From contig NZ_JBJKOP010000035.1 of NCBI RefSeq assembly GCF_046707225.1, forward strand, positions 131,866 through 195,865: 64,000 nucleotides of DNA, in the 5' to 3' direction. Positions 1-8,870 of this stretch are shown here, one piece after another. Origin of the DNA: Caproicibacter sp046707225. Its GTDB lineage: Bacteria; Bacillota; Clostridia; Oscillospirales; Acutalibacteraceae. The position numbers and the translations under genes were made by a program. The number at the start of each line of letters is the position of its first letter. Position 1 is the first letter of the stretch. The notes beneath the pieces were generated by a model that saw nothing but the letters and a program-made list of their open reading frames with translations, was not told the origin of the DNA and did no database searches.

Positions 1-63
1 TCTGCAGCGCAGGAGCCATCACGGCAGATAAATTGATCCGCTACAGATCAAGGAGGGTCGCTA

Positions 64-1017
64 ATGATCGAGATTGAGAAGCCTAAAATTGAGACGAATG
101 AACTATCGGGCGACGGTACGTACGGCAAATTCATCGTCGAGCCTCTGGAACGGGGGTTTGGCACCACGCTGGGCAACAGCCTTCGGCGCGTACTTCTGTC
201 GTCCTTGCCGGGAGTTGCGGTAACGTCGATCAAGATCGACGGCGTTCTGCATGAGTTTTCAACCATACCCGGCGTGAAAGAGGATGTCACCGAGATCATC
301 CTGAATATCAAGGGACTGACGGCGAAGCTGCACTGCGACGGACCCAAAACGGTTGAGATTTGCGCCGAAGGGCCGTGTGAAGTGACGGCCGACTCAATCA
401 AGTGCGACAGCGAGGTGGAAATCCTCAACCCGGACATGCACATTGCAACGCTGGGGGACGGCGCCAAACTGTATATGGAACTCACTTTGGACAAAGGGCG
501 CGGCTATGTTTCCGCAGAGCGGAACAAGCAGAACATGAGCGCCAGCATTATCGGTGTGCTTCCCGTGGATTCCATTTACACTCCGGTTTATAAGGTGAAC
601 TATAACGTGGAACCGACCCGCGTCGGCCAGAGCATCGACTTCGACAAGCTGACGCTCGAGGTCTGGACCAACGGGGTGATCGGGGCTCAGGAGGCGGTTT
701 CCCTTGCCGCGAAGGTCCTGACCGAACACCTGAATCTGTTTGTCGACCTGTCCGACAAGGGCAGCAGCACCGAGATCATGGTGGAAAAGGACGACAAGGG
801 CAAGGAAAAAGTGCTTGAGATGACGATTGAGGAGCTGGACCTTTCGGTCCGTTCCTTCAACTGCCTCAAGCGCGCCGGAATCAACACGGTTGGCGACATC
901 ATCGGCAAGTCGGAAGACGACATGATGAAGGTCCGCAACCTTGGACGCAAATCCCTCGAAGAGGTTGTCTGGAAGATGGCCTCTCTCGGTTTCAATCTGC
1001 GCAAGGACGATGAATAG
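64..1017 (+). CDS. rpoA: DNA-directed RNA polymerase subunit alpha
   Basis: RNA polymerase alpha subunit, the dimer on which beta and beta' assemble. At 317 aa it is the normal length. The N-terminal assembly domain covers roughly residues 1-230 (with the LGNSLRRVLLSSLPG segment near residues 38-52), and a helix-hairpin-helix C-terminal domain for UP-element and activator contacts covers about 250-310 (ELDLSVRSFNCLKRAGI, then VRNLGRKSLEEV). The start is fixed by an AAGGAGG ribosome site 7-8 bases upstream of the ATG. rplQ follows after 37 bases, the conserved end of the alpha operon. The first 63 bases of the window hold no gene I can name; rpsD would be the expected upstream neighbour. Confidence 0.99.
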   Translation: MIEIEKPKIETNELSGDGTYGKFIVEPLERGFGTTLGNSLRRVLLSSLPGVAVTSIKIDGVLHEFSTIPGVKEDVTEIILNIKGLTAKLHCDGPKTVEICAEGPCEVTADSIKCDSEVEILNPDMHIATLGDGAKLYMELTLDKGRGYVSAERNKQNMSASIIGVLPVDSIYTPVYKVNYNVEPTRVGQSIDFDKLTLEVWTNGVIGAQEAVSLAAKVLTEHLNLFVDLSDKGSSTEIMVEKDDKGKEKVLEMTIEELDLSVRSFNCLKRAGINTVGDIIGKSEDDMMKVRNLGRKSLEEVVWKMASLGFNLRKDDE

Positions 1018-1054
1018 TCCTTTGCGGAACCTAAGGTAAAGGAGTGAACATTCG

Positions 1055-1396
1055 ATGCCCGGAACCAGAAAACTCGGAAGAACCACCGACCACAGAACGG
1101 CTATGCTCAGGGCGATGGTAACCTTTCTTTTGGAAAAAGGTAAAATCGAAACAACGGTGACCCGCGCCAAGGAAGTCCGTTCCATGGCGGAAAAGATGAT
1201 CACCATTGCGAAAGAAGATACTCTTGCCAACAAGCGCCTTGTAAACGGCTTTGTAACGAAGGAAGATGTTACCCACAAGCTGTTTGCCGAGATCGCGCCG
1301 AAATACGCCGAACGCAACGGCGGATATACACGCATTACGAAGATCGGCCCCCGCCGCGGGGACGCAGCCGAAATGGCGATTATCGAACTTCTGTAA
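1055..1396 (+). CDS. rplQ: 50S ribosomal protein L17
   Basis: Large-subunit ribosomal protein L17, 113 aa, the usual bacterial size. It begins PGTRKLGRTTDHRTAMLRAM, the family's signature N-terminus, and ends in the conserved ITKIGPRRGDAAEMAIIEL segment. It is co-transcribed with rpoA and is the last gene of the operon: an intrinsic terminator follows the stop codon by about 16 bases. An AAAGGAG ribosome site lies upstream of the ATG. Confidence 0.99.
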   Translation: MPGTRKLGRTTDHRTAMLRAMVTFLLEKGKIETTVTRAKEVRSMAEKMITIAKEDTLANKRLVNGFVTKEDVTHKLFAEIAPKYAERNGGYTRITKIGPRRGDAAEMAIIELL

Positions 1397-1412
1397 TTCT
1401 TTGATTTAATAG

Positions 1413-1453
1413 AAAACCGGATGTACTCCACATGGAGCGCATCCGGTTTTTTG
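1413..1453 (+). terminator. Intrinsic terminator of rpoA-rplQ
   Basis: A perfect 11-bp stem (AAAACCGGATG / CATCCGGTTTT) with an inner extension (ctcca/tggag) is followed by a run of T. It ends the ribosomal operon. Confidence 0.9.
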
Positions 1454-1611
1454 TCATTCGCGGGAAAAAGCCCCGGGCGCCTTGAGGCGCAGCCGGTAAA
1501 AACAGGACTTTGCACGTATAGGAAGAACTCCCGGCTGTACCGGGGATGGGAACTATTATTTGACAAAGGAATTTATAGATGGTATGGTTATTATAAAATA
1601 GGCAAAAAGAG

Positions 1612-2037
1612 ATGAGAACGGTGAAGAGGAAAAGGGCTGCATATCTTGTTTATTTGCTTTTGCTGCCGCTGCTGCTTCTTGCGATGGCGTTTGCCGAAAA
1701 CGGGCTGCAGATGATGACGGCAAAGGCTTCCGCATGGTGCTTATGGGGCTGGAAGTTTTTTCTGACCGTTTTTTCCGCGGCGCTGATTGCTCTTGATCTC
1801 TTTCTGGCGCGCCGTGCGGATATTACAAAAAAATCCCTCTGCCTGATCAAACTGGCATATTCCGTATTTTTAATTGCGTTATGCGCGGCCCTGCTCCGGG
1901 GCCTTGCGCATCAGATCGTTCCCTACAAGCCGACGATGCTGACTCCCGCGCTGATTTTTGTCCCGTCCCTCCTGTATGCGGCCGGGTATCAGTTATCCAC
2001 CTCATGCTATTTTTCGAAGGGCGGCGGTCGACAATAG
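1612..2037 (+). CDS. Small polytopic membrane protein, unknown function
   Basis: A 141-aa protein I do not recognise. It starts with a short basic segment (RTVKRKR) and has about four hydrophobic helices (near residues 10-28, 44-62, 78-98 and 110-128), so it should sit in the inner membrane. A plausible promoter precedes it (TTGACA at 1560-1565, TATGGT at 1583-1588, 17-bp spacer). The ribosome site before the ATG is weak; an in-frame GTG at 1621 is an alternative start. A second, smaller membrane protein follows 37 bases later, so the two may form a unit. No catalytic motif is visible. Confidence 0.6.
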   Translation: MRTVKRKRAAYLVYLLLLPLLLLAMAFAENGLQMMTAKASAWCLWGWKFFLTVFSAALIALDLFLARRADITKKSLCLIKLAYSVFLIALCAALLRGLAHQIVPYKPTMLTPALIFVPSLLYAAGYQLSTSCYFSKGGGRQ

Positions 2038-2074
2038 GTTTTCGGGATTTCATTGAGAGGAAAGGGGCTTGCAG

Positions 2075-2251
2075 ATGGAGTTCTGGATAGAAGCGTTGAA
2101 AAACGGATTTTTCATGTTCCTGACCATTTTACTGATTGCATTGTTTTTCCGTATCTTTTCCGCCGTACTCACCAAATGGCTGCGGTGGATCTCACGCTAT
2201 CTTCGCTTGTTTCTGAAAAGAATGTTTCGGCCCTCGTCGCTGTACCGATAG
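2075..2251 (+). CDS. 58-residue single-pass membrane protein
   Basis: Small protein MEFWIEALKNGFF... with one long hydrophobic helix (about residues 8-28) and a very basic C-terminal half, which suggests an N-out, C-in single-pass membrane protein. I chose the ATG at 2075 because a GAGGAAAGGGG ribosome site lies 9 bases upstream; a TTG two codons earlier is the alternative. It lies just after the 141-aa membrane protein. No family recognised. The 276 bases between it and serA hold only the serA terminator. Confidence 0.55.
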   Translation: MEFWIEALKNGFFMFLTILLIALFFRIFSAVLTKWLRWISRYLRLFLKRMFRPSSLYR

Positions 2252-2467
2252 AAAATGCGGGACCTCGCCGGCAGGCATGAAAAACCAATTTGGGGAGATG
2301 GTTTCCATATGTCATCCCGCTTCAAAACAGGGCAGAGTATCGCTGCGGCTAAGGGAGCAATTTTATATGAGGCGGGGATCTCCTTATTATGAAACCAATT
2401 AGAAGCAGCGGTCGGCACATGGGATTTCGTTGCGGACGCTCATACTGCGGTGAGGAAAGAATCGACA

Positions 2468-2510
2468 AACAAAAAAGGGAGCCGTTTCCCAAGTTGGGGA
2501 ACGGCTCCCT
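2468..2510 (-). terminator. Intrinsic terminator of serC-serA
   Basis: On the minus strand, a GGGAGCCGTT / AACGGCTCCC type stem is followed by a T-run (the A-run at 2470-2476 on the plus strand), just past the serA stop codon. Confidence 0.85.
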
Positions 2511-2527
2511 TGCTGCGGTGAGGACAC

Positions 2528-3703
2528 TTATTTGCTTTTTGCCGGAATCACGCGCGCGCGCACGATTTCCGGAAGCTGTTCCAGATGCTCGGCGGTGTCC
2601 TCGGTGACTTCTCCGGTCACGTCGAGAATCACATAGGCATAGTCCTTTTTCGCCTTGCTCTGCATGTTTTCAATGTTGATATTCGCGTTTGCCAGAATGC
2701 CGGACAGCTTGCTGATGACGTTCGGCACGTTCCTGTGGAACAGGCAGATGCGGGTAAAGCCGTTGCGCGCCATCGAAACGGACGGCAGGTTGACCGCGTT
2801 GCGGATGTTTCCGTTTTCGAGATAATCGATCAGCTCGTCCGCGGCCATCCGCGCGCAGTTGTCCTCCGATTCGGGTGTGGAGGCGCCAAGGTGCGGAAAG
2901 GCAAGGACGTTTTCAACACCAAGCAGGCTGTCGTCCGGAAAATCGGTCGCATAGGTGGCGACCTTTCCGGATTTCACCGCCGCCAGCACGTCCGGCCGGT
3001 TGAACAGCCCGCCGCGCGCGAAGTTAAGAAGATGCACGCCGTCTTTCATTTTAGAGATCGCTTCCGCGTTGATCATTTCTTTGGTATCGGGCAGCAGCGG
3101 CACATGGACGGTGATATAGTCGCTTTCCGCGTAAATGTCATCCAGAGAATGCGCGTGCTTTACGGAGCGGGAGAGCCCCCAGGCGGCGTCCACCGAAAGA
3201 TACGGGTCGTAGCCGAGCACTTCCATCCCGAGGGAGTGAGCCGCGTTCGCGACCAGAATCCCGATTGCGCCCAGGCCGATGACGCCGAGCGTTTTTCCCT
3301 TGATTTCAGGGCCGACGAACTGGCTTTTACCTTTTTCGACCAGTTTGCCGACCTCGTCCCCTTTGCCTTTCAGGGTTTTCGCCCATTCAATCCCCGATAC
3401 AATCCTTCGGGAGGACATCAGCAGCCCGGCGAGAACCAGCTCCTTGACCGCGTTCGCGTTTGCGCCTGGGGTGTTGAACACGACGATTCCCTTTTCGCTG
3501 CACTTGTCGATCGGGATATTGTTAACCCCCGCACCGGCGCGGGCAACCGCCAGCAGGTTTGCCGGCAGTTCCATTTCGTGCATCGAGGCGGAGCGGACAA
3601 GAATCGCTTCCGGGTTTTCCACGCTGTCGGAGCAGCTGTAGTTTTCGCCGAAACGGCCGGTTCCGACAGGCGATATTTTGTTCAGGCACTTAATCTGGTA
3701 CAT
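2528..3703 (-). CDS. serA: D-3-phosphoglycerate dehydrogenase with ACT domain
   Basis: First step of serine synthesis: oxidation of 3-phosphoglycerate to 3-phosphohydroxypyruvate with NAD+. At 391 aa it is the short SerA form. The Rossmann motif GLGAIG is at residues 143-148, the substrate/catalytic arginine lies in NFARGG (R230), and the catalytic histidine is in FPHLGAST (H271). The position that normally carries the acid partner reads TDFPDD. A C-terminal ACT domain (about 315-391, ENMQSKAKKDYAYVILDV) suggests allosteric control, probably by serine. It is the second gene of an operon, 18 bases after serC, with its own GGAGG ribosome site. Confidence 0.96.
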   Translation of the reverse strand: MYQIKCLNKISPVGTGRFGENYSCSDSVENPEAILVRSASMHEMELPANLLAVARAGAGVNNIPIDKCSEKGIVVFNTPGANANAVKELVLAGLLMSSRRIVSGIEWAKTLKGKGDEVGKLVEKGKSQFVGPEIKGKTLGVIGLGAIGILVANAAHSLGMEVLGYDPYLSVDAAWGLSRSVKHAHSLDDIYAESDYITVHVPLLPDTKEMINAEAISKMKDGVHLLNFARGGLFNRPDVLAAVKSGKVATYATDFPDDSLLGVENVLAFPHLGASTPESEDNCARMAADELIDYLENGNIRNAVNLPSVSMARNGFTRICLFHRNVPNVISKLSGILANANINIENMQSKAKKDYAYVILDVTGEVTEDTAEHLEQLPEIVRARVIPAKSK

Positions 3704-3721
3704 GGGTTGATTCCTCCGTTC

Positions 3722-4807
3722 TCACGCGTTTTTCCGTTCAAAATCCTTCATGAACGCAACCAGCTTTTCCACGCCCTCAACCGGCATGGCATTATAAATG
3801 GAAGCGCGCATTCCGCCCACGGTGCGGTGCCCCTTCAGGTTGACGAAGCCCTCCGCCGTCGCTTCCGAAACAAATTTCGCGTCAAGCGCGGTATCGCCCG
3901 TCACGAACGGAACGTTCATCAGGGAGCGGTCTTTCGGAACGACCGTGCCGCGGAACAGCTTGGAGCCGTCAAGAAAATCGTAAAGCAGCCCGGCCTTTTT
4001 CCGGTTAATCTTTTCCATTTCGGAAAGCCCGCCGACGGTGTTTTTCAGCCAGTCAAGCACCAGCATGCAGATGTAGATCGAATAGCACGGGGGAGTGTTG
4101 AACATCGAGCCGTTGTCGGCGTGCGTCTTGTAATTCAGCATGGTCGGAGTGAAATCCATCGCGTTGCCGATCAGGTCGTCGCGGACGATTACAACGGTCA
4201 GGCCCGCGGGCGCCATGTTTTTCTGCGCGCCCGCGTAGAGAAGCCCGAATTTGGAAACGTCGATCGGTTCGCTCAGAATGCAGGAGGATACGTCCGCCAC
4301 AAGCGGAACGTCGCCGGTCTGCGGCAGCTCATGATAAGCGGTGCCGTAAATCGTGTTGTTCAGGCAGATGTGGAAATAATCGGCGTCCTTGGAAAAGGTG
4401 CCGGGGTCAAGCTCCGGAATATAGGTGAAGGTCTTATCCTTGGAGGACGCGACCACATTCCCTTCGCCGTAGCGGGCGGCTTCTTTCCAGGCCTTTGTCG
4501 CCCACTGGCCGGTCAGCACAAAGTCCGCCTTATGATGTTTGTTCATCAGGTTCAGCGGTATCATCGCGAACTGGGAGGAAGCGCCGCCCTGCAGGAATAA
4601 AACCTTGTAGTTGCAAGGAATTTCCATTATTTCGCGAAGCAAATTCTCCGCGGAACAGATGATCCCCTCGTATTCGCCGGATCGATGGGACATCTCCATG
4701 ACGGATTGACCGCAGCCCTTATAATCGAGCATTTCGTCCGCGGCGCGGCGAAGAACGGCTTCCGGCAGCATGGATGGGCCTGCGGAAAAGTTGTACACAC
4801 GTTTCAT
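3722..4807 (-). CDS. serC: Phosphoserine aminotransferase
   Basis: PLP enzyme converting 3-phosphohydroxypyruvate and glutamate to phosphoserine and 2-oxoglutarate, the second step of serine synthesis. 361 aa, full length. It starts VYNFSAGPSMLP, typical of SerC, and the PLP lysine is K196 in GAQKN. HRS near residue 41 and the GGASSQF loop near 74-80 fit the cofactor and substrate sites. It is first in the serC-serA operon. A TTGGAGG ribosome site precedes the ATG. No phosphoserine phosphatase (serB) lies nearby. Confidence 0.97.
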   Translation of the reverse strand: MKRVYNFSAGPSMLPEAVLRRAADEMLDYKGCGQSVMEMSHRSGEYEGIICSAENLLREIMEIPCNYKVLFLQGGASSQFAMIPLNLMNKHHKADFVLTGQWATKAWKEAARYGEGNVVASSKDKTFTYIPELDPGTFSKDADYFHICLNNTIYGTAYHELPQTGDVPLVADVSSCILSEPIDVSKFGLLYAGAQKNMAPAGLTVVIVRDDLIGNAMDFTPTMLNYKTHADNGSMFNTPPCYSIYICMLVLDWLKNTVGGLSEMEKINRKKAGLLYDFLDGSKLFRGTVVPKDRSLMNVPFVTGDTALDAKFVSEATAEGFVNLKGHRTVGGMRASIYNAMPVEGVEKLVAFMKDFERKNA

Positions 4808-4854
4808 GATGAACCTCCAATTTAATGTTTTTACAGCCTAACCAATAATTATTA

Positions 4855-4883
4855 ATTATAATGCGGTCTGCTGGAAAACGCAA
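4855..4883 (-). promoter_or_regulatory. Predicted promoter of serC-serA
   Basis: On the minus strand, TTGCGT (4878-4883) and TATAAT (4855-4860) are separated by 17 bp, giving a leader of roughly 40 nt before serC. No T-box or riboswitch is visible in this leader. The rest of the 386-base gap between serC and the next gene is AT-rich, and I see no other gene in it. Confidence 0.65.
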
Positions 4884-5193
4884 GCAGCGAATTGCATTGC
4901 TAAAGTGATATTTTTTCATAATATGACTTTGTTTGCCAAAAGTGTGAACCAATTCGCCTGCTTTTCGGGGTCGTTTCATGCTGTAAGGCTTATGTTCTTT
5001 ACAGAAAAAGCATGGCGAATTTAATACAAATTTGGTAGAATTAAATAAATAAAAATTTCTGTGTAACAAAACGCCTTCTTGAGTTGTTATCTATATGAAA
5101 TAAATTCGCGTGGGATCCGCTGAGAGCATATACAATCCAACCGCATGATGTTTTCAGTCTGAATGCTCTTTACAAATGAAGGAGGTAATTGTA

Positions 5194-5880
5194 ATGAAAA
5201 AGTTTCTTTTCAGTGTATTGACGTTCCTTTTCCTTTTGACTTCCTGTGCTGCAAATCCCAAGCCATCCGCGCCGGTTAAAGCAAATGCGATTTCGGTTTC
5301 ATCGTCCGCTTGTAAGCCGGTCGAATATTCGCAGCAGCAATCTGATTGTATAGGCACTTTGCCGCAGACGTTACAGGATGTTGAAGATCGCAGCGACTGC
5401 ATTGTTCAGGGCGTGCTTCAGGATGATGCCAAGCCGAACATACAGTATATGGAAGTTACTTTGTCGTCCGGAAAAGAGCAGCAGGTTCCTACGTTCGGAA
5501 CCACAGTATCTACACTGAAAGTCACAAAGACTTATAAAGGAAATCTTAAAGAGGGAGATACGATCCCACTGGGCGAAGAGTACTTTTGCATTGATTACAG
5601 TGATAAAAAAATGGTATGTTATGACGGAAATTATCTGCCCTCTAAGACAGGAAAGGAGTATTTATTCTTTTTGGTGGACCGTATGAGCGAGACAGCCTGG
5701 TGGGGCGGAGATTATCTTCCGCTGGACTGTGAACTTGGCCGCTATCCCGTTGTGAAACAAAATTCGGTTCGCGCGCAGTCCATTGATTCCATGTCGAATG
5801 AAGAGCTGAACCTTGGCAAAGATGACGCGGCTCATTACAAAAGCATCTACAAAGAAGTCATTGCAAAGTACATGAGCTGA
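5194..5880 (+). CDS. Predicted lipoprotein, tandem paralogue 1
   Basis: 228-aa exported protein of unknown function. The N-terminus KKFLFSVLTFLFLLTSCAAN is a lipoprotein signal peptide with its lipobox cysteine at residue 17. I chose the ATG at 5194 because GAAGGAGG lies 8 bases upstream. The mature part resembles its downstream neighbour (next gene) along its length: shared blocks are a VSTLKVTKTYKGNLKEGD-like segment, IPLGEEY, a YLPS..G.EYLFFL segment, and a C-terminal YKSIYKEVIAKYMS that is identical in both. It is probably anchored on the outer face of the membrane. No enzyme motif seen. Confidence 0.85.
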   Translation: MKKFLFSVLTFLFLLTSCAANPKPSAPVKANAISVSSSACKPVEYSQQQSDCIGTLPQTLQDVEDRSDCIVQGVLQDDAKPNIQYMEVTLSSGKEQQVPTFGTTVSTLKVTKTYKGNLKEGDTIPLGEEYFCIDYSDKKMVCYDGNYLPSKTGKEYLFFLVDRMSETAWWGGDYLPLDCELGRYPVVKQNSVRAQSIDSMSNEELNLGKDDAAHYKSIYKEVIAKYMS

Positions 5881-5894
5881 AATAAAACAGGAAA

Positions 5895-5935
5895 TACCCG
5901 CTCCGGAAATTGTTTTTTCGGGGCGGGTGCTTTTC
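5895..5935 (+). terminator. Intrinsic terminator
   Basis: ACCCGCTCC / GGGGCGGGT stem with a T-rich loop and a short T-stretch, between the two paralogous exported-protein genes. Each copy is therefore probably its own transcription unit. Confidence 0.65.
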
Positions 5936-5968
5936 AGTCGAATCTGTGAAAAGTCGGGAGGATTGAAA

Positions 5969-6664
5969 TTGAAAAAATTTTATGCCGGTTTCTTTTTATG
6001 GCTGCTGCTTTCGGCAGTGCTCGGTTCCTGGAGACCGGGTGTGAATCGGAATTTTCTGCGGGGAGACATAGTCGCCTATGTTCAGTCGGATGCGGCGGTC
6101 GATTACCTGATTCCTCAAAATCTGGAGGAGCTTGAGGCGGGCTGTACGGACATCGTGCAGGGAGTTTTCCGGGGCGCAGGAAACCGGCAGGCAAATCAAC
6201 ACGTAATGGCGGAGAGTGACTTCACAGTGGAAGACGGGGCGGAAAATGTGATTCCGGGAGCATTGGAATTCCCGGACCGGACGGTCACGGTTTCGTCCCT
6301 GCAAATTACAAAGGTGCTGAAAGGGGAACTGCGGGCCGGACAAGCCATTCCCCTGGGCGAAGAATATCATCGGGAAGAAAAGGACGGAAAAGAAAAGATT
6401 TACTATAACCTCGATTATCTGCCCAGCGCCGCAGGACGGGAATATTTGTTTTTCTTGAATGAGGACAACGATGCGTCAAGTACTTTTTACGGACTTTATT
6501 GCCCTTATTCCGGGGCGTGGGGGCGTTATCGGGTGAGAAGCGCCGAAGAATTAAATAGGCGCTCCGTTGATTCTATGATCAAGTGGGAATTGGAATTCGG
6601 GCGCGACAGCGCGGATGGTTACAAAAGCATCTACAAAGAAGTCATTGCAAAATACATGAGCTGA
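5969..6664 (+). CDS. Exported protein, tandem paralogue 2 without lipobox
   Basis: 231-aa paralogue of the preceding gene. The TTG at 5969 is the likely start: GGGAGGA lies 6-7 bases upstream and the product then begins KKFYAGFF, matching the paralogue's KKFLFSV. The signal-like helix (about residues 5-18) lacks the lipobox cysteine, so it is either cleaved and secreted or held by an uncleaved anchor. Shared blocks include IPLGEEY, YLPSAAGREYLFFL and the identical 14-residue tail. This looks like a local duplication followed by divergence in localisation. Confidence 0.82.
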   Translation: MKKFYAGFFLWLLLSAVLGSWRPGVNRNFLRGDIVAYVQSDAAVDYLIPQNLEELEAGCTDIVQGVFRGAGNRQANQHVMAESDFTVEDGAENVIPGALEFPDRTVTVSSLQITKVLKGELRAGQAIPLGEEYHREEKDGKEKIYYNLDYLPSAAGREYLFFLNEDNDASSTFYGLYCPYSGAWGRYRVRSAEELNRRSVDSMIKWELEFGRDSADGYKSIYKEVIAKYMS

Positions 6665-6676
6665 GGGTTTTCCCGA

Positions 6677-6719
6677 AAGCCCGTCCAGGATTCTTTCTGA
6701 GTCCGGACAGGCTTTTTTT
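6677..6719 (+). terminator. Intrinsic terminator
   Basis: AAGCCCGTCC / GGACAGGCTT stem followed by seven T, ending the second paralogue's transcript. Confidence 0.8.
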
Positions 6720-6730
6720 ACGCGCCGTGT

Positions 6731-6758
6731 TTGAAGCCCGTCGGTTTTATGCTATAAT
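6731..6758 (+). promoter_or_regulatory. Predicted promoter of the pyrimidine operon
   Basis: TTGAAG (6731-6736) and TATAAT (6753-6758) with a 16-bp spacer, about 20 bases before the first start codon of the operon. There is no room for a PyrR attenuator leader, so if pyrimidines control this operon it must be by another route. Confidence 0.6.
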
Positions 6759-6777
6759 AACCGGAGAGGTGATACCG

Positions 6778-7542
6778 TTGGGAAAATTCAGGCGCGCGGC
6801 GCTCTGGGTTCTTGGAATCCTTTCCGCTTTGGGGCTTGTCTGGTTTATCGGGCCGATCCACTGGAACGTGTTGAATATCGGCAATATTTCGGGGATTGCG
6901 GTTTGCCTGTTGATTTTGGCGTGTGTGCTTTTGTCCGGCAGGATCAATGCCTTATGCGGCAAAAACCGCGCGGTAAAAAAACTGAAAACAGCGGTTCTGG
7001 TTCTGTTCTGCGCCGGCCTTCTGTGGGCGGCGGTGCTGACCGGCCTGATGGTTTCGGGTGCGACCTCCGCCCCGCCGGAAACGGCGACGGTGCTGGTTTT
7101 GGGCAGCAAGGTGAGCGGGAACGTTCCCAGCGCGGACCTGAGGGAACGGATTGAAGCGGCGGCAAATTATCTGAACGCTCATCCGGCCGCGGTCTGCGTT
7201 GCCTGCGGCGGGCAGGGGCGCGGCGAAAACCGAACGGAAGCGGAAGTCATCCGGCAAGGTCTGGTCAGCCGGGGAGTCGACGCTTCCCGCGTTTTTCTGG
7301 AAGACCGGTCGACTTCCACGCAGGAAAATATATCCAACGCACAAAAGATCATCGGCCAAAACGCCCTGAACCGCGGGCTTGCGATCGTCACGGACGAATA
7401 TCACGAATATCGCGCCTGTTCGATTGCGCGCGGACTCGGCGCTTCGGCGTGGGCGGTTCCCGCGCATACGCCGTGGTATATTTTCTCGGCCTGCTGGGCG
7501 CGGGAGCTGCTGGCGCTGTCCGCCTATCTGCTCCTGCCGTAA
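6778..7542 (+). CDS. DUF218 (ElyC/SanA/YdcF-like) membrane protein
   Basis: 254-aa protein. The TTG at 6778 is the start (GGAGAGG 8 bases upstream). Three or four hydrophobic helices fill residues 1-90. The soluble DUF218 domain (about 95-250) has the family features: TVLVLGSKVSG, CVACGGQGRGENRTEAEVI, a STSTQENISNA segment and AIVTDEYHEYRA. Characterised relatives (SanA, ElyC) affect envelope integrity and lipid-carrier use; the biochemical role is not settled. It is the first gene of the pyr operon and ends 38 bases before pyrC. Confidence 0.85.
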   Translation: MGKFRRAALWVLGILSALGLVWFIGPIHWNVLNIGNISGIAVCLLILACVLLSGRINALCGKNRAVKKLKTAVLVLFCAGLLWAAVLTGLMVSGATSAPPETATVLVLGSKVSGNVPSADLRERIEAAANYLNAHPAAVCVACGGQGRGENRTEAEVIRQGLVSRGVDASRVFLEDRSTSTQENISNAQKIIGQNALNRGLAIVTDEYHEYRACSIARGLGASAWAVPAHTPWYIFSACWARELLALSAYLLLP

Positions 7543-7580
7543 GGCGAGCCCTGTTTCCAGTCAGTCAAACGGAGGTGCAA

Positions 7581-8858
7581 ATGGAAAAACTCTTGCTTCG
7601 CGGCGCGCGGCTTGTCGACCCGTCCCGCGCAATGGATGAAACCGGAGACCTGCTGATCTGCGGCGGCAAAATCGCGCGGCTGGGCGGAACGGTCGACTGC
7701 GGGGACGCGCGGGTGATCGAAGCGTCCGGCCTTGTCGCCGCGCCGGGCCTCGTGGACCTGCACGTCCATCTGCGTGAGCCGGGGTTTTCGGAAAAGGAAG
7801 ATGTTCTGTCCGGCTGCCGCGCGGCGGCGGCGGGCGGGGTCACCAGCCTGCTCTGCATGCCGAACACGCGCCCTGCTCTGGACCGCGCGGAAACGGTGCG
7901 CGGGGTGCTGGAGAAGGCGAAACAAGCGGATGCCCGCGTCTATGTTGCCGCCGCGATCACCAAAGGGCTTGCGGGCGCGGAGCCGACCGATCTGAAAGAA
8001 CTCAGAGAGGCCGGAGCCGCGGCGGTTAGCGACGACGGCAGGCCGGTCGCCGACTCGGCTCTGATGGCCGGAGCAATGCGGGAAGCGGCGAAACTCGGCC
8101 TTTTCGTAACTTCCCACTGCGAGGACCTTTCGCTGGCGGGCGGCGGGAAGCTGAACGAGGGCGAGGTGTCGCGCGCGCTGGGCGTTCCGGGAATTCCCGC
8201 CGCCGCGGAGGACTGCGGCACCGCGCGCGAGCTGGCGCTGGCGGAGGCGTATCATCTGCCGGTGCACATCTGCCATGTCAGCACGAAAACCTCCGTCGGG
8301 ATGATTCGGGACGCAAAGCGGCGCGGGGCTCCGGTTACCTGTGAAACCGCGCCGCATTATTTTGCTCTGACCGAAAGGGAACTGCTGCGGCGCGACGCGG
8401 ATTACCGCATGAATCCGCCGCTTCGCGCGGAGGAAGACTGCCAAGCTGTGGCGGAAGGGCTGCGGGACGGAACGATCGATGTGATCGCGACCGATCACGC
8501 GCCGCACACGCCGCGGGAGAAGGCGGATTTTCTAAGCGCCCCGAGCGGCGCGGTCGGCATGGAAACCAGTCTCGCGGCAGGAATCACGTTTTTGGTTCTG
8601 CCGGGGCTTCTGTCCCTGCCGGAGCTGATCCGGAAAATGTCAGCCGCTCCGGCGCGCCTGCTCGGCATTCCGGGCGGAACGCTGGAACCCGGCGCTTCGG
8701 CGGACGTCGTGCTGTTCGACTCCGCGGAGCGCTGGACGGTCGACCCGTCAAAACTGCACGGGAAGAGCCGGAATGCGGTTATGAAAGGTATGGAGCTGAC
8801 GGGCCGCGTCATCATGACGATCCTGAATGGAATGATTGTTTATCAAAAGGAACTGTAA
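7581..8858 (+). CDS. pyrC: Dihydroorotase
   Basis: Interconverts N-carbamoyl-aspartate and dihydroorotate, the third step of pyrimidine synthesis. 425 aa, class I (PyrC of the Bacillus type). Metal ligands appear as HVHLREPG near residue 58 and as a conserved histidine in SHCEDL; the TDHAPHT motif carries the catalytic aspartate. The start is set by GGAGG 5 bases before the ATG. It is followed by pyrF after 12 bases. Confidence 0.97.
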   Translation: MEKLLLRGARLVDPSRAMDETGDLLICGGKIARLGGTVDCGDARVIEASGLVAAPGLVDLHVHLREPGFSEKEDVLSGCRAAAAGGVTSLLCMPNTRPALDRAETVRGVLEKAKQADARVYVAAAITKGLAGAEPTDLKELREAGAAAVSDDGRPVADSALMAGAMREAAKLGLFVTSHCEDLSLAGGGKLNEGEVSRALGVPGIPAAAEDCGTARELALAEAYHLPVHICHVSTKTSVGMIRDAKRRGAPVTCETAPHYFALTERELLRRDADYRMNPPLRAEEDCQAVAEGLRDGTIDVIATDHAPHTPREKADFLSAPSGAVGMETSLAAGITFLVLPGLLSLPELIRKMSAAPARLLGIPGGTLEPGASADVVLFDSAERWTVDPSKLHGKSRNAVMKGMELTGRVIMTILNGMIVYQKEL

Positions 8859-8870
8859 GGAGGAACCAAC

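Noticed and set aside
1..63. End of rpsD
   Set aside because: The upstream neighbour of rpoA is expected to be rpsD, but none of the frames in these bases gives its usual C-terminus.
394..1566. Minus-strand open frame across rpoA-rplQ
   Set aside because: Shadow of two conserved housekeeping genes.
2277..2402. 41-codon ORF after the small membrane protein gene
   Set aside because: No ribosome site and no recognised sequence.
2585..4600. Plus-strand open frame of 671 codons
   Set aside because: It runs antisense to serC and serA, which have clear motifs; GC-rich third positions open the opposite strand.
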